Below are positions 63,778-64,000 of a stretch of 64,000 bases of DNA, in pieces; the first letter of the stretch is position 1; every line of letters begins with the position of its first letter. This DNA is from Carboxylicivirga sediminis (lineage in GTDB: Bacteria; Bacteroidota; Bacteroidia; Bacteroidales; Marinilabiliaceae). The stretch is from the NCBI RefSeq assembly GCF_018156225.1, contig NZ_JAGTAR010000010.1:1-64000 (forward strand), read 5' to 3'. The notes under the pieces are model-generated. The model made no database searches. It worked only from the letters and a program-made list of their open reading frames with translations, and was not told where the DNA came from. The translations under genes and the position numbers were made by a program.

Positions 63778-64000
63778 TTAATTTTTAATTCGTTTGTCGA
63801 TGTATTTAGAATTAATAATGCGCAGAACACCCATGTAGTCCATTTTAAACTCGATTAGGTCACCAACTTTGTAATTCTGCTTGTTTTCTTTCAGGTCGAT
63901 AACTAGCATATCGGAACTGGCGCCAACAAAGCTGATTTGTTCATCAACAGGGGTGATGTGTTGCTCATCTACGTCCAGCAGGCCAAGGTCTAATATGGCC
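63778..64000 (-). CDS. Alanine/ornithine racemase-family PLP enzyme (C-terminal part, cut by window edge)
   Basis: About 74 codons are visible; the N-terminus with the PLP lysine lies beyond 64000. The readable tail has AILDLGLLDVDEQHI, GASSDMLVID, YKVGDLIEFKMDYMGVL and SKYIDK, which fit the C-terminal domain of the alanine/ornithine racemase family (COG3457-like). Substrate cannot be decided from this part. It would be the first visible gene before marC in the same direction. Confidence 0.65.
   Translation of the reverse strand, partial: AILDLGLLDVDEQHITPVDEQISFVGASSDMLVIDLKENKQNYKVGDLIEFKMDYMGVLRIINSKYIDKRIKN

Noticed and set aside
1-64000. CRISPR arrays, insertion sequences, prophage or integrase genes
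   Set aside because: No spaced direct-repeat array, transposase, integrase or phage gene was seen on either strand.

Overview
The window reads as chromosome from a Bacteroidota bacterium of the class Bacteroidia; a marine Marinilabiliales-type genome fits best, but that rank is inference. Evidence: a SusC/SusD pair driven by a FecI-type sigma factor and FecR, two GH92 alpha-mannosidases, a protein with a gliding-type (type B) T9SS sorting domain, a zeaxanthin-type carotenoid operon, start sites without clear Shine-Dalgarno sequences, and many copies of the Bacteroidota -7 promoter element TAnnTTTG, several with an upstream TTG/TTTG about 18-20 bases away. I saw no insertion sequence, phage, integrase or CRISPR array; gene density is high and no gap exceeds 300 bases.

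Layout. 1-4.6 kb: an inverted repeat, a pirin, a small acetyltransferase, an AraC regulator, and a histidine kinase/response regulator pair divergent from a tiny secreted Cys/Lys/Glu peptide. 4.8-8.7 kb: carotenoid operon crtI-crtB-unknown-crtZ-crtYcd. 8.7-17.3 kb: a surface polyol-phosphate island on both strands: two CDP-glycerol/ribitol phosphotransferase-like proteins, a LicC-like nucleotidyltransferase, a LicD protein, an SDR, an IspD/TarI-like cytidylyltransferase, a GT4 glycosyltransferase and an LTA-synthase-like membrane sulfatase. It resembles teichoic-acid or phosphoglycan decoration machinery in a Gram-negative cell. 17.3-19.4 kb: U32 protein and DUF2797 protein. 19.4-23.3 kb: GH92 plus a phosphodiesterase-like EEP protein with a carbohydrate-binding-like domain. 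23.5-26.4 kb: a GATase-like/HEAT lipoprotein facing larB and larE.

26.6-35.8 kb: sigma factor, FecR, SusC (with STN domain), SusD, a zinc metallohydrolase lipoprotein and a DUF4302 lipoprotein, all on the minus strand, forming a substrate-sensing uptake locus. 36.0-42.6 kb: tetR-tolC-MFP-RND efflux operon with a likely TetR operator. 42.8-47.4 kb: an unknown outer-membrane-like protein, a ROK kinase and a second GH92. 47.6-55.6 kb: RDD protein, large T9SS cargo, asd, membrane class III cyclase, hflX, tonB. 55.9 kb: tRNA-Ala(GGC) with a consensus promoter and a terminator that runs into the end of a convergent 7TMR histidine kinase. 58-64 kb: two membrane proteins, a BCCT transporter with a porin-like partner, MarC, and the C-terminal end of an alanine/ornithine racemase-family gene cut by the window edge.

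Themes: mannose-glycan degradation (two GH92, EEP, ROK), envelope decoration, envelope sensing (two histidine kinases, FecI/FecR) and export. The best candidates for something new are the polyol-phosphate island, the hexad-repeat cysteine peptide facing a cysteine-containing sensor kinase, and the GATase lipoprotein beside larB/larE. All functions are read from the translated sequences by eye; no database search was run.
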